Assembly: GCA_964343305.1 (NCBI GenBank)
Contig: CAYFJO010000250.1
Span: forward strand, 1 to 15,673
Source of the DNA: CAYFJO01 sp964343305
Lineage (GTDB): Bacteria; Planctomycetota; Planctomycetia; Pirellulales; Pirellulaceae
Length of the DNA stretch: 15,673 nt
Direction: 5' to 3'
In this document: positions 8,554-15,640 of the stretch, piece after piece
Layout: each line of letters opens with the position of its first letter
Position numbering within the stretch: the first letter of the stretch is position 1
Position numbers and translations under genes: made by a program
The notes under the pieces: model-generated
The model's database searches: none
Told to the model about the DNA's origin: nothing
The model's input: only the letters and a program-made list of their open reading frames with translations

Positions 8554-8772
8554 TCAAATCCACGCTCGCACGATAGCAAGTATTCCATCCTTCATCTGTT
8601 CAGGCAGCTCCTGCCAGGCATCAACAATCTCTCGAATCGCACCTGCTCGCACCCCGCCTGCTGCGCTTTGTGCTGCGTCTGTTGCGGAATCTTCGCTTTT
8701 CTCGGGAGATTTGGTAGTCGGCCATTGACTCTTAATCAGTAGGTTCAAGGTTCGAGTCCTTGAGGGGGCACT
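8554..8772 (-). pseudogene. Short frame with conserved-looking tail, probably the separated C-terminus of an integrase
   Basis: Read on the minus strand, this frame runs through the tRNA fragment (SAPSRTRTLNLLIKSQ) and ends with REIVDAWQELPEQMKDGILA followed by IVRAWI and TGA at 8556-8554. From memory, tails of the form 'DAW..LP...+.GILA.V+A' end many planctomycete integrases; I cannot check this here. It lies directly beyond the end of the integrase but in a different frame, so one indel between about 8748 and 8900 would fuse the two. It may be the true C-terminus of this integrase separated by a frameshift, or the tail of another copy. It has no credible start of its own. Confidence 0.4.
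8724..8770 (+). other. 3' fragment of tRNA-Lys(CTT), probable integrase attachment core
   Basis: The sequence matches a tRNA from the anticodon arm to the discriminator base. The anticodon stem is ATTGA (8724-8728) with TCAGT (8736-8740) around loop CTCTTAA, anticodon CTT. A five-base variable region follows, then T-stem CAAGG/CCTTG around TTCGAGT, acceptor strand AGGGGGC (8763-8769) and A73 at 8770. No matching GCCCCCT acceptor strand or D-arm lies upstream, so this is not a functional tRNA gene. The integrase gene ends inside it (stop at 8745-8747). This is the expected signature of an att core of an element that integrates into tRNA-Lys. Confidence 0.8.
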
Positions 8773-9554
8773 GAGCAATTGGCATATTCTTCGAGGAATA
8801 CTGCCATATTGGGCGCAACTCGTGTGACCTTTGTCACTTCTGTCATTTCCTGGCAGCCATTGGCAGACGCTGACAGCACCGGCTTTTGCGCCACTTCGCA
8901 ATTAAGCGAACCTACAGTTGCGCCACCCTCAATCGCCCGTTCAAAGTGCTCTTCTATGGTCTGAAGGTAGTGTTTGCTCGCCACCGCTGGAGTGTTCCCA
9001 AGCCAATCCGTAACGACATGCAGCGGGAATTGGTTGGCGAGTTCGGTTTCTCTGCTGGCCCGCAAGTTTTGAAATAATCGTGGCCAGGGTGCAATACCCG
9101 CTTTCTTCAGAATGCGAATAAATGGCGTGCGAAGATTCGCCTTTGGATTGCGGTAACGCGTTATCAAGTATTCTGCACCTTCGGGTGCTTGTTCGAACGC
9201 TTCCGCCATGATCTGCCGTAATTCAGGAAACAGCGGAACGACTCGCCAAGGTTTCCCCTGCTTCTTTGTTTTGGGAGAAGTGACCGTGAATCGCTCTTTC
9301 TCCCAGTCGATATCTTGCCGCCGAATTCCAAGTGTTTCGCTCGGATTGCGAACGCCGCCGTAGCGCGCGAGAGCGACAATCAGACGCCATTCAACATTTG
9401 GGCAAGAATCCAGGATCTTAGCTGTTGTGGATCGATCCACGAAATACTTGCGAGCATCATTTTGCTCGCTTCCACTACGGACTTCTGTGAACGGATTTCG
9501 ATCAACTAGACCCTTACGCATTGCAGCCTTGAATACCTGACGTGCTCGTTTCAC
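8745..9554 (-). CDS. Tyrosine-type site-specific integrase, N-terminally truncated
   Basis: The 269-residue frame from GTG 9554 carries the catalytic domain of a phage-type integrase. It shows Arg69 in ARYGGVRNPSE, Lys near 96-98 in SPKTKK, then LFQNLRASRETEL with Arg165 and Gln162 where many integrases have His. GNTPAVASKHYLQ follows with the nucleophile Tyr196. These enzymes cut and rejoin DNA at att sites through a phosphotyrosine. The frame stays open upstream to 9617, but the arm-binding and most of the core-binding domain (roughly 100 residues in full-length relatives) is absent. A deletion has joined it to the RepA-like gene at about 9600-9680. The 3' end lies inside the tRNA-Lys fragment, as in integrases whose gene overlaps the att core. 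It is probably inactive. Confidence 0.8.
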   Translation of the reverse strand: MKRARQVFKAAMRKGLVDRNPFTEVRSGSEQNDARKYFVDRSTTAKILDSCPNVEWRLIVALARYGGVRNPSETLGIRRQDIDWEKERFTVTSPKTKKQGKPWRVVPLFPELRQIMAEAFEQAPEGAEYLITRYRNPKANLRTPFIRILKKAGIAPWPRLFQNLRASRETELANQFPLHVVTDWLGNTPAVASKHYLQTIEEHFERAIEGGATVGSLNCEVAQKPVLSASANGCQEMTEVTKVTRVAPNMAVFLEEYANCSVPPQGLEP

Positions 9555-9603
9555 ATGCTTACTATTGAGACCGGCATTGCTAAAGGAACACCCAGTGTTA
9601 TCT

Positions 9604-11499
9604 TTAAGGTATGAGACCTAGAGGAAGCACTGCGGAGTTAGCGGTACGGCGTCGTGCCGGGCAACTCTTGCTCGAAGGCAAGGGGATTCCTGCCAATAGG
9701 CAAAGATAGGCTGGATCGATCATGATCACGTCAACGGAATTTGCGAGAATCAAATCTCCCAGCACTCGCAAATCTCCATCGCGGTCAAGTTGGGGCAACG
9801 TAAATCCCCAATGAACGTTTGCATCAGCGAGTTCGATGCCTTAGGCCTCGGAAATTCGGCGTGCGGTCTCTTGGACAGTAAATTCGCCGGACTCACCTGA
9901 TAGAATCGCAACGGCACATTGTTCTGCATGAAACTCACCGAGAAACGGCGTCCCAGTCCCCATACTCAAAGCCAGGTCGATCATTAAGGACGTCTTCATC
10001 GTCTTCGATCGACCACCAACAATCGCTGGCTGGTCAGCTACCAAAATATTACGGACAAGATAGCGCTGATGGTAATCCTCGGTAGCGAATTGGTGCGATG
10101 GAATCAATTCAATGTGGACCGGTTCAGCCGCGTCTTCGTCTAGCGGTGTACCGTCCTTTGTCGAAAGAAGCGACTTTGACAATTCTTTTGTTGCTTGAAC
10201 ACCTTCTGGAGAGACAAAGTGCACGGTGCATGAATCGCCGTTATCAGAAACAATTGTGCCAATGTTTCCTTTATCGCCAGCGTAGACCATCGTACCTGCT
10301 TCCAACGTTTTAGACTTATTGCTGGATTCGCTTGTCGTTGTCGACTTGGCTTTACTAGCTGAGCTGCTCAGATTCAATGGCGGATCGAAATGGTGTGGTT
10401 GCGGCGCACCAATCTTTGTTTTGATTTGCTGCCAGCCAATTTCTCGGCACGAGTCATGTTGACACTTGAAAGACATCCGACCGTTGTTGTGCTGCATAAC
10501 CACACACTCGTCTCGTCCGCCATGACCATCTTGGCAAGCATTGACAACGGGCCACATTGTTCTTCCGTCTGCGGACTGTTTTGATTGGTGAAACTCGACA
10601 CCAGATTCTGTGAGCCAATCGTCGACCATCAGCCGTGCGTAGCCGGTCCTTGTGCTTTGCTGACTTGCTGGATTTTCAAGAGTAGATGAGGTTTGCTGTG
10701 CGAGTTTAGCGACGGATTCTAGTCGCTCAACCGACACAACTTCGCCTTCCTTCGATCCATCGTTCAGATAATCTGGCACGGACGCCAGCTCACTACGGCG
10801 ATGCGGGCGATCATCGGTCCATGCACCCTTACGCGCCATTGTGCCGTAGAGTTTTGTGATTCGCGAAGCATTTGAAACGGTCGTGTCGATTGTCATTTCG
10901 TTACTTGAGAACTTGGCATCGATTGCATTTAATACTGCCGCAATCAATTTCTTGCTCGGCTCGTCGTTAGGCAAGTTAATGGGAAATAACAGATGCGTGC
11001 CATTGCCGCTGTTTGCGGTTATAGGTTCGGACCAATTCATGCCCATCAAGAATTCGCGAACCCGCTCAGCAGCGACGCGAGATGCCTCTAATTGTGCTTC
11101 GTTACTTCCAATTCCCGATGGCCGTTTTGGGTCGATGTCGATCAATAGCCACCGACGACGTAGGATGTCGCCATCGGTGGTTGTGTGTTTGGGATAGGGT
11201 TTGAGCGCATTGGGAGATCTTGCAAGCAATGACGAATCGAATTCGTTGAGCACAAAGTAGATTCCGCCAGGTTGTGCTTGCGTGTCGATTTCATAGGCTT
11301 TTTGTGTGGCTGTGGAGATATCATCGAAATAACCAGCCACGGCGAATCCCTTGCCATATTTGTTGGGCACGTCAAGACAACGAATTTCAATGACGGAGCC
11401 GGGCGGATGAAATATCCGTAGTGTTCGAGTGATCGCATCGATACGCGATTGACAAATGCCAACCGCGGGCTCTGTCTCTTGGATGACTGTGTTGCTCAT
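9604..11499 (-). pseudogene. Primase/RepA-like replication protein, interrupted by a nonsense codon
   Basis: The intact part (11499-9841, 552 residues) starts with an archaeo-eukaryotic-primase-like domain. LLIDIDPKR carries D121 and D123, SGNGTHLLFPI carries H169, and ASRITKLYGTMARKG lies at 212-225. A zinc-ribbon-like segment follows (C322, H326, C332, C346, C351; FKCQHDSC), then a RepA-like ATPase with P-loop VGGRSKTMKTS near 494-504. TAA at 9843-9841 ends the frame after RRISEA. The same frame then reads on as GIELADANVHWGFTLPQL and VDVIMIDPAYLCLLAG, containing the Walker B strand, so the stop is a point mutation, probably of a Lys codon (AAA to TAA). Similarity ends near 9680, leaving an unrelated tail to 9604. 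The likely function was replication initiation for the element. It starts 9 bases after the HTH gene. Confidence 0.8.
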
Positions 11500-11508
11500 G
11501 TCTTGGCC

Positions 11509-11721
11509 CTATCTCAATGGCTCACAGCCGCGACGAACCCACTCATCGATTACACATTGTGACCAACGAACAAGCCCGCCTAACTTGACCGGCGCTGGCA
11601 TCCTACCAGCATCGGCCAGTCGATAGACTTGACGAGGTGAACAGTTCAGCAGGGCAGCAACGCCGCGAACATCAAGAAGTTTGGCCGGCGACTCGGCTGG
11701 CGATGAAACAACAGTAGACAT
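11509..11721 (-). CDS. Small HTH DNA-binding protein, excisionase/AlpA type
   Basis: This 70-residue protein holds a winged MerR-like helix-turn-helix: LLDVRGVAALLNCSPRQVYR, then LADAGRMPAPVKLGGLVRW. That is the usual 'select row, read helix, W at the wing' pattern of the HTH_17/excisionase family. In integrative elements such proteins act as recombination directionality factors or activate integrase expression. The start ATG (11721-11719) has a good ribosome site, GGGAG, seven bases upstream. The stop lies 9 bases before the RepA-like gene, so the two are probably co-transcribed. A direct repeat just upstream (11739-11758) is a plausible binding site. Confidence 0.75.
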   Translation of the reverse strand: MSTVVSSPAESPAKLLDVRGVAALLNCSPRQVYRLADAGRMPAPVKLGGLVRWSQCVIDEWVRRGCEPLR

Positions 11722-11738
11722 GAGAGAACTCCCGAAAA

Positions 11739-11758
11739 ATTGGCAATGATTGGCAAGC
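11739..11758 (-). promoter_or_regulatory. Tandem ATTGGCAA repeat upstream of the HTH gene
   Basis: ATTGGCAA occurs at 11739-11746 and 11749-11756, ten bases apart and therefore on the same DNA face. It sits about 20-40 bases upstream of the HTH start codon. This arrangement suits an operator or an excisionase or iteron site. ATTGGCA words also occur at 8778 and 8859 near the att core, but that number is expected by chance in the window. Confidence 0.35.
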
Positions 11759-11765
11759 CCATTGT

Positions 11766-13282
11766 TTACCTGTCATCTTCAAAGGTAGGGGAGTTCTGGG
11801 TCAAATAGAAATCGCCATTGTTGATCATTTCCAGTTCGTGGGACGCGAGCTCAACAGGCTGCGCGTGCTCAAGACGTCGCAAGTCGTCTTCGAGTTCTCG
11901 TTGCCTTCGTAGCGCCTCTTCCCAAGAACTTTCCAGTTGCCTCGCCACCAAACGATTTTCCGGCTCTAGGCGAGCGGCAGATGAGAGTTTACCCGCCGAT
12001 TGTAGAACAGTTGTCTCAACTGTTCCTGAACAATTGGGACAATTGTTCTACACTGGTATATTCTTATCTGCCGGTCGCCCTACCGCATGGTACTGACGAG
12101 CTGCTCGATCAGTTTCGTATTGCGCTCGTTCCAATCGTTGACGCCGCAGCTTTGTCACACGCTGGCGTTCTTGCTTCGTTTGCTCGACCGTTTTGAGACT
12201 GAGCTCGACAGTGGCTGGCGTCAGCACATGCAAGACTTGTCTACCAACAAAATCGTCAAGAGGAGCAGCAGACAAGCTTTGGCACTTTTCTAAACCGTAG
12301 CTCTGGTAGCCTCCCAGGCACTTGTAACGCGGTCGGTTGTGCGCACCGCTATATCCAACGACCAAACGAGATCCACAACGATGGCAAAACAAAAGACCTC
12401 CCAACAAAGCATCGCCTCTGCGCGGGGAGCCTTTTGCCGCAGATCGAGTACAATTCTGCTGCAAACGTTCTTGGTTGGCCAAGAAGCGTTCCCACGTAAT
12501 GTAAGCTGGAAGTTCGTCGGTCCGCAGTACTTCCCATGATTCCATCGGTGGCGTCGTACGCCCTGTTCTCGGTCGTCCAGGTTCTCTGCGCCGAGGATCA
12601 ATCGGATGGCGTCCGTGGCTGTTGGCACCGGCATAAATCGGATGATGCAACATGCTCAGCAAAGTTGTACTGCAAGGTCGACGCCATTCTAACTGGCCTC
12701 GCGTAGGACCATCGTGTCGTCGGACACCAAAGCGAACGTCGTGCGCCACTAAGAATCGCAGCACTGCTCCGGCAGTACCTAGCTCGTCGAACTTGTCAAA
12801 CACCAACCGTACGACGGCCTGAACTTCTTCGTCGGGATCCATCAACGCTTGTCCCGACTCACCTCGCACGTAGCCAATCGGCACATGGTTGAAGAACTCA
12901 CACCGCCGCGCCTTGTTGCTTCGTCCTTGATGCATGCTTTGACACATCATGTGTAGCTCCGCTTCACTCATCGTCCCTTTGAGACCCAACAACAAACGAT
13001 CGTTGTAGTCGGCGGATCATACATGCCGTCCAAGTCGGTGAGCAAAGCGCCAAACCACGCGCATAACTCGAGTAATTGGTGCCAGTTTTTGCAGGAGCGC
13101 GCCAAGCGACTCATTTGAAAACCCAGCACAAGTACCACGTGGTCCAACGCCACTTCCGTGAGTAAACGTTGAAAGCCGTATCGAATTGCCGCGCTCTGCG
13201 CTAATTGTCCCTGATCTTCATCGATGACCAGCACTCGTTCGCGCGGCCAACCGAGTGCGATCGGCGAGCCCCAGGAAAACAC
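11766..13282 (-). pseudogene. Large serine recombinase, degraded by four lesions
   Basis: Fragments of one large serine recombinase lie in order. The catalytic domain part (13282-12968 frame) reads LGWPRERVLVIDEDQGQ and MSRLARSCKNWHQLLEL, but the first 40-50 residues with the catalytic Ser are gone; similarity starts near 13260. A one-base deletion near 13010 shifts the frame at MYDPP, where DYNDRLLLGLKG then continues. The second frame (12995 to about 12080) carries the recombinase domain, a zinc ribbon (CHRCGSRL, later CLGG and KCQSL) and a coiled coil. It is interrupted at ARQYHAV by the 111-bp insert. Beyond the insert, ENRLVARQLESSW and RELEDDLRRLEHAQPVEL continue the coiled coil, then similarity ends near 11845 and the frame stops at 11766. 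It cannot make an active enzyme. Confidence 0.85.
11969..12079. mobile_element. 111-bp miniature inverted-repeat element (MITE-like) with CTA target duplication
   Basis: The terminal inverted repeats are GGCGAGCGGCAGATGAGA (11969-11986) and TCTTATCTGCCGGTCGCC (12062-12079), pairing at 16 of 18 positions. CTA flanks both ends (11966-11968 and 12080-12082). Deleting the insert plus one CTA restores the recombinase frame as QYHAVEPENRLVARQ, so this is a genuine insertion with a 3-bp target duplication. Inside, TGTA (12001-12004) pairs with TACA (12049-12052). Two similar 9-bp hairpins lie between them: GAACAGTTG/CAACTGTTC with loop TCT (12005-12025) and GAACAATTG/CAATTGTTC with loop GGA (12028-12048). 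It has no coding capacity and must have been mobilised in trans. The 3-bp duplication and GG-ended repeats would fit an IS5-like transposase, but that is only a guess. Confidence 0.85.
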
Positions 13283-13330
13283 GGTGCACGGGGTGTTGGC
13301 GTCGCCAAAATGTCGGCCACTTTGTGACGC

Positions 13331-13362
13331 ACGGGCCCGCGGCTAGCGCCGTCGGCTCACGG
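13331..13362. repeat. GC-rich REP-like sequence containing GCTAGC
   Basis: The bases GGGCCCGCGGCTAGCGCCG (13333-13351), followed by TCGGCTCACGG, contain a palindrome GGGCCC and a hairpin CGGC/GCCG around TAGC. From memory, closely similar words (CTAGCGCCGTCGGCTCACGG) recur as interspersed repeats in Rhodopirellula-like genomes. Only one copy is present here, so the repeat nature cannot be shown from this window. Confidence 0.35.
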
Positions 13363-13432
13363 ATTTTGCCGCCCTTATGTCAGGATCTCTGGGGTCACCT
13401 ACTCCAGGAAATTACATGAGTAGGCGGCGTAA

Positions 13433-13448
13433 TGGCATCCTGTTTGCA
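13433..13448 (+). promoter_or_regulatory. Candidate sigma-54 (RpoN) promoter for napDA
   Basis: TGGCATCCTGTTTGCA matches the -24/-12 consensus TGGCACG-N4-TTGCA at 10 of 12 defined positions. The invariant GG and GC are exactly ten bases apart. It points toward napD, whose start lies about 150 bases downstream. A match this good with both invariant pairs is expected about once per two windows of this size by chance, but only about 0.005 times in this gap on this strand. No enhancer-binding site was identified. Confidence 0.4.
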
Positions 13449-13502
13449 TGTCCGCTGGATGTCACACAAAAAAGCGACGCATAGACCGCCAGAGAGCATG
13501 AT

Positions 13503-13516
13503 CGTCGCGCGCGACG
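13503..13516. promoter_or_regulatory. Perfect 14-bp GC palindrome upstream of napD
   Basis: CGTCGCGCGCGACG is self-complementary and lies between the sigma-54-like site and napD, about 50 bases downstream of the predicted transcription start. It could be an operator or a 5' leader hairpin. It could also be chance, since it is a simple alternating GC word. Confidence 0.2.
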
Positions 13517-13607
13517 CGCGTATTCGCACGACGGATGTGGTCGCTAGATTTGGTCTCCTTACGAAGCACGGTTGTAATTTGGCCACTGAGAAATGAAAGG
13601 TCTTTCG

Positions 13608-13868
13608 ATGTTGACGTACAGCGGCGATGCGGTCGTAGCAACGGTTGGAGCTTATGCCCGCGTCGACGTAGAGACCGCCACCGAAGTACGTGACCGACTC
13701 GCAAAACTGAACGGCGTCACGCTGTTTGACCTGGATGAGCCAGCGAAGGTTGGTTTGATCGTCGAAGCCGACAACCTGGACATTGCTTACCGCAAGGTCA
13801 CGCACGAGATCAGTCAGGTGAAAGGTGTTTTAGGTGTCTGGCCGGTCTACGCGGATTTCGAGAACTGA
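13608..13868 (+). CDS. napD: NapD, nitrate reductase maturation chaperone
   Basis: The 86-residue product has the size and pattern of NapD, a ferredoxin-like-fold protein that binds the twin-arginine signal peptide of NapA and holds back export until the molybdenum cofactor is in place. Segments such as GAYARVDVETATEVRDRLAK, ..GVTLFDLDEPAKVGLIVEA and VKGVLGVWPVYADFE follow the family. ATG 13608 is chosen over ATG 13593 because GAAAGG (13595-13600) sits seven bases before it, while nothing precedes the earlier ATG. It is cytoplasmic. The gene ends 62 bases before napA on the same strand, which supports the assignment. Confidence 0.85.
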   Translation: MLTYSGDAVVATVGAYARVDVETATEVRDRLAKLNGVTLFDLDEPAKVGLIVEADNLDIAYRKVTHEISQVKGVLGVWPVYADFEN

Positions 13869-13930
13869 ATTGCTCAAACCTAACCCAATGTGTTGCTCCC
13901 AATGAGTACGGAAGGAAGGAGTATAGAAAC

Positions 13931-15640
13931 ATGTCTTCCAATCGACGAGAGTTTATCAAGGCAAGTGCGGCTGCCGCGGTCGCCAGTGTCGCGGCACCAA
14001 ACGTCGCTCTACCAATGCTGCAAGATGATTCGACCAAGTGGGTGAAATCCGTTTGCCGGTTCTGTGGGACCGGTTGCGGCGTGATGCTAGGAGTGCGGGA
14101 TAGAAGATTGGTCGCGCTGCGCGGAGATCCGGAACATCCCACTACAAAGGGCCTGGTTTGCGCCAAAGCCCTGTTTCTGCCCAAGATTGTGCATTCCAGA
14201 GATCGTCTTAAGTACCCGATGATTCGCAAGAACGGCAGGCTGGAACGCGCAAGTTGGGATGAGGCAATGACTTTGGTTGCGGAGAAGTTTTCCAGCGCCA
14301 TCAAGACTGATGGACCGGGCAGTGTGGCCTACTATGGGTCTGGGCAGGCGTTGAGCGAAGAAAGCTACCTCGCCAACCGGCTCTTCAAAGGCGGTATTGG
14401 CTCGAACCACGTCGAGGGGAACCCGCGACTGTGCATGGCCAGTGCGGTCGGCGGATACGTCAGCACCTACGGAAAGGACGAGCCGATGGGATGCTACGAC
14501 GACATCGAGCACGCTCGCGTGTTCTTTCTGGTCGGTTCGAACACGGCCGAGTGCCATCCGGTGATCTTCGATCAGATACTGGAGAACAAACAACGTCGTC
14601 GCAACGTGCTGGTAATCGTGTTGGATCCTCGAAAGAGCCCGGTCACTTCGTTGGCCGATGTACATCTAGACCCAATTCCGGGTTACGACCTGGCCGTCTT
14701 CCACGCCATGGCGCACGTCATCATTCGCGACGGGAAGGTCAATAAAGAGTTCGTTGACCAGCACGTGCAATTCAAGGCCGTGAAGGATGGCAACCCTGTC
14801 TCGGTGACGTTTGATGAATATGTCGAATTCCTGAAGGATTTCACGCCGGAGAAGGCGGCGGAAGTCTCCGGCGTTCCGGCGGCAACGATCGAGGAGGCTG
14901 CGACGTTGTTCGCCTTCGGCCCAACTATGTCGCTCTGGACGATGGGGCTTAATCAGCGTACGACCGGCGTCTGGGCGAACAACTTGGTACACAACCTGCA
15001 TCTGCTGACGGGCAACATCGGCAAGCCTGGCGCAACGCCTTTCTCGCTGACCGGTCAGCCCAACGCTTGTGGCGGTGTCCGCGACACGGGATCGCTGTGT
15101 CACATCTTGCCGTATGGTCGGTTGGTCGCAAAGCCCGAACACCGCGAAGAGATGGAGAAGCTGTGGGGCAGCAGGCCGGGCACGATTCCTCCCAAGCCGG
15201 GTCTCAACACGGTTGAGATGTTCAACGCGTTGGGACGCGACGAGTTGAAAGCCATCTTTATTCTGACCACGAACCCCGGACACTCGCTACCCAACGTAAC
15301 GCCGCACCGCGATGCAATGGGGAAGGATCGCCCAAACAAGCCGTTCGTCTGTGTGTTGGACGCCTATCCAACTCGGACCACCGAGCTTGCCGACGTGGTG
15401 CTGCCGGCGGCGATGTGGACGGAGAAGAGCGGTGTGTTCGGCATGTCCGAGAGGCGTTATCAATACCAACCGAAGATCAAGGATCCCCCGGGGGAGGCCA
15501 AATCCGATCTCGATATTCTGTTGGAGTTTGCCGCCCGCCTGGAACAACAAGGCGTTGTTCCGGCTGGTTACATCAGCGGCAAGTTCAAGAACTCTGACGA
15601 CATCTGGTTGGAAATGATGGCGTGGTTCAAATCAGGGTAA
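13931..15640 (+). CDS. napA: NapA, periplasmic nitrate reductase catalytic subunit, C-terminally truncated
   Basis: The protein begins with a twin-arginine signal (SNRREFIKASAAAAVASVA), matching export after cofactor loading. The 4Fe-4S cluster ligands are C42, C45, C49 and C77, with the bridging Lys79. C168 in GNPRLCMAS is the molybdenum ligand, and TMGLNQRTTGVWANN and FSLTGQPNACGGVRD are typical of NapA-type Mo-bisMGD enzymes. It reduces nitrate to nitrite. A strong ribosome site (GGAAGGAAGGAG, 13910-13921) precedes the ATG. The frame stops at TAA 15638-15640 after 569 residues. Family members have about 770-830, so the C-terminal molybdopterin-dinucleotide-binding domain is missing. No frame in the last 33 bases resumes the family sequence, which suggests a breakpoint near 15620 rather than a simple frameshift. 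Without that domain the enzyme is probably inactive. Confidence 0.87.
   Translation: MSSNRREFIKASAAAAVASVAAPNVALPMLQDDSTKWVKSVCRFCGTGCGVMLGVRDRRLVALRGDPEHPTTKGLVCAKALFLPKIVHSRDRLKYPMIRKNGRLERASWDEAMTLVAEKFSSAIKTDGPGSVAYYGSGQALSEESYLANRLFKGGIGSNHVEGNPRLCMASAVGGYVSTYGKDEPMGCYDDIEHARVFFLVGSNTAECHPVIFDQILENKQRRRNVLVIVLDPRKSPVTSLADVHLDPIPGYDLAVFHAMAHVIIRDGKVNKEFVDQHVQFKAVKDGNPVSVTFDEYVEFLKDFTPEKAAEVSGVPAATIEEAATLFAFGPTMSLWTMGLNQRTTGVWANNLVHNLHLLTGNIGKPGATPFSLTGQPNACGGVRDTGSLCHILPYGRLVAKPEHREEMEKLWGSRPGTIPPKPGLNTVEMFNALGRDELKAIFILTTNPGHSLPNVTPHRDAMGKDRPNKPFVCVLDAYPTRTTELADVVLPAAMWTEKSGVFGMSERRYQYQPKIKDPPGEAKSDLDILLEFAARLEQQGVVPAGYISGKFKNSDDIWLEMMAWFKSG

Larger units (their letters stand above)
8724..11850 (-). 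mobile_element. Remnant of a small integrative element (HTH - RepA/primase - integrase)
   Basis: The block is bounded by the tRNA-Lys core on the left and by the point where the serine recombinase sequence breaks off on the right (about 11840-11850). It holds three minus-strand genes in operon-like order: an excisionase/AlpA-like HTH protein, a primase/RepA-like protein, and a tyrosine integrase. This gene set is typical of small integrative or satellite-like elements. Decay is evident: the RepA-like gene has a nonsense codon and a missing 3' end, and the integrase has lost its N-terminus at the same junction (about 9600-9680). The right boundary is inferred only from loss of recombinase similarity; I found no second copy of the att core in the window. 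Confidence 0.55.
13283..13607. other. Intergenic region between the recombinase remnant and napD
   Basis: This 325-base stretch holds no gene I recognise. From left to right it contains the N-terminal breakpoint side of the recombinase remnant, a GC-rich REP-like sequence (13331-13362), a sigma-54-like promoter (13433-13448) and a short GC palindrome (13503-13516). The first and the last two are listed separately. Confidence 0.6.

Noticed and set aside
8701..8723. TTGGTAG before the tRNA fragment looks like the D-loop of an intact tRNA-Lys.
   Set aside because: No GCCCCCT acceptor strand and no D-stem can be formed, the spacing to the anticodon stem is wrong, and the bases fit the tail reading frame. 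I treat it as coincidence.
8778..11756. Four ATTGGCA words at both ends of the integrative element as integrase arm sites.
   Set aside because: About two copies of any 7-mer are expected by chance on both strands, another (TGCCAAT) occurs near 9690, and two lie within coding sequence. Only the tandem pair at 11739-11758 was kept.
11981..12293. Plus-strand open frames over the miniature element and recombinase.
   Set aside because: They are antisense to the recombinase and run through the inverted repeats, with no domain signature.
13593..13607. Upstream ATG at 13593 as the napD start.
   Set aside because: It lacks a ribosome site, whereas ATG 13608 has GAAAGG seven bases before it and gives the normal NapD N-terminus.
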